Below the pieces are notes generated by a model. That model had not been told where the DNA came from. It ran no database searches and saw only the letters and a program-made list of their open reading frames with translations. Below, one piece after another: positions 63,086 through 64,000 of a stretch of DNA of 64,000 nt. A program made the position numbers and the translations under genes. The stretch comes from Micrasema longulum. Lineage: Eukaryota > Arthropoda > Insecta > Trichoptera > Brachycentridae. The stretch is taken from the NCBI GenBank assembly GCA_022494885.1, contig JAGVSM010003417.1, forward strand, positions 412,090 to 476,089. The letters run 5' to 3'. Every line of letters starts with the position of its first letter. Position 1 is the stretch's first letter.

Positions 63086-63365
63086 TTCAATTGTATAGCT
63101 GCAGCAAAATCCTACATAATTAATTATCTTAAAGATCGACGAGTTTTTTAAAAACAGATCCATTCATGTAAAATTTAAATTAACCAAATAGATTATACTG
63201 AATTGTTAATACAATTTGGAATACCCAGATTTAATAACAGATTAACAAACCTTGACATCGTTACAATTATGAATTCTGCGTTTAAAAGTAATAAGGCATA
63301 CATAAATATATTTTTATTACTAAAATAAAAACTTAAAAAATGGATTAGAAAAATTTCAAATGAAT
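63086..63365. other. Unassigned, AT-rich
   Basis: No motif. Confidence 0.4.
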
Positions 63366-63581
63366 AATATTGTTTCAGGCGTTTAGCATTCAATTGTTAG
63401 GTGGTGGTTCCAGCCGGATTGAAATACTTATCCGCATGATAAAGAGGTTTCCAGCTCCTCTACTTCGATCAACAAATGGAAGAATTGAAGAAATATGCTT
63501 GTTTAAACATAGGTAAAATGGTGAATGTTACACAGTGTGTAAAGTGGTTACTTAAACCAGCCAATGTTAAACCACCAAGGC

Positions 63582-63857
63582 GGCCTCCGTGGTGTAGTGG
63601 TCAAGACGCTTGACTCACGCACGGAAAGTTCCGGGTTCGATTCCCGGTGAGAACACAAAAATTAAAATGTGATTTTTCTCAAGCCTGGGTACTCTGTGAT
63701 GTAATTCACTACTGTAATTAGGCCTCCTGGCCTGTTGTGGTGCAAAAAAATGTATGTAAAATGTATGTATGTATGTATGTATGTATGTATGTATGTATGT
63801 ATGTATGTTGACTATAGTTTGTAAGCAAAAAATATGAATAAATTAATAAAATAAATG
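63582..63857 (+). mobile_element. SINE1 inside MITE-M, second copy
   Basis: Same structure, microsatellite length and insertion point as the copy at 61676-61956. Both keep the extra TTAAACCACCAAGG before the tRNA head. Confidence 0.9.
63760..63809. repeat. (ATGT)n microsatellite in SINE1
   Basis: Tetranucleotide run, mirror of 61722-61771. Confidence 0.95.
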
Positions 63858-64000
63858 ACAGGTCATAAGCCCTGTAAATGCCTAGACTCCCATATTTCCT
63901 CCTCAAAAATGTTTCCCTTCTCTGTTGCAACAAATTTAAATATGAACAACTCACTAGGGAGAAAATCCAGCCAGTCTGCAAGCATTTGGACATACTCAAA

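Larger units (their letters stand above)
63366..64000 (-). mobile_element. MITE-M carrying SINE1, inverted relative to 61527
   Basis: The terminus AGCATTTGGACATACTCAAA ends exactly at the window edge. The inner part carries TAAACCAGCCAATGTTAAAC, the SINE1, then TGACAGGTCATAAGCCCTGT. The SINE-proximal sequence is essentially identical to the inverted copy at 61532-61980, whereas 63370-63500 is clearly more diverged from 62030-62160. Confidence 0.85.

Overview
The window looks like intronic DNA from a large, AT-rich animal genome, most probably an insect. Three things point that way: dense fragments of insect-style non-LTR retrotransposons (CR1/jockey-like, L2-like, RTE-like, Penelope-like), a mariner-type transposase remnant, and several tRNA-derived SINE families. 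There are no operons, Shine-Dalgarno sites, rRNA or CRISPR. The order cannot be fixed from the sequence.

The only host coding sequence I can support is one 96-bp, phase-0 exon on the minus strand (50292-50387). It has a canonical acceptor and a GTAAGT donor, and it encodes a peptide typical of neurobeachin / rugose (BEACH family), just upstream of its ConA-like domain. No neighbouring exon was found. The stretch 1-50291 would then be one intron of more than 50 kb, and 50388-64000 part of another.

The rest is a stratified transposon deposit. LINE-A (about 52.49-57.48 kb) is a nearly complete two-ORF element with only two disabling lesions seen in ORF2; a truncated sister copy lies at 3.84-4.53 kb. 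LINE-B denotes many mostly minus-strand C-terminal fragments, several ending in an ACGCCCAATGGGCA-like 3' motif. LINE-C, D, E, G, J, two RTE-like groups, an L2-like group and Penelope-like remnants are scattered throughout. Four tRNA-headed SINE groups (SINE1-4) recur. A terminal-inverted-repeat family (MITE-M) is spread from 10 kb to the right edge and is densest at 61.5-64 kb, where two copies in opposite orientation carry the same SINE1 at the same position.

The most unusual structure is a pair of elements at 17.51-17.96 and 33.24-33.69 kb. Each has up to four copies of a ~50-nt hairpin with a conserved apical core and changed but still complementary outer stems, followed by an L2-type 3' tail. 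Other structures include a 40-bp minisatellite abutting a MITE-M end, a perfect 27-bp palindrome with a 4-nt loop, a GC-rich 39-bp palindrome, a 760-bp foldback element, and a dispersed family (repeat R) with internal duplications. LINE, SINE, MITE and repeat family names are labels for this window only; no database search was possible.
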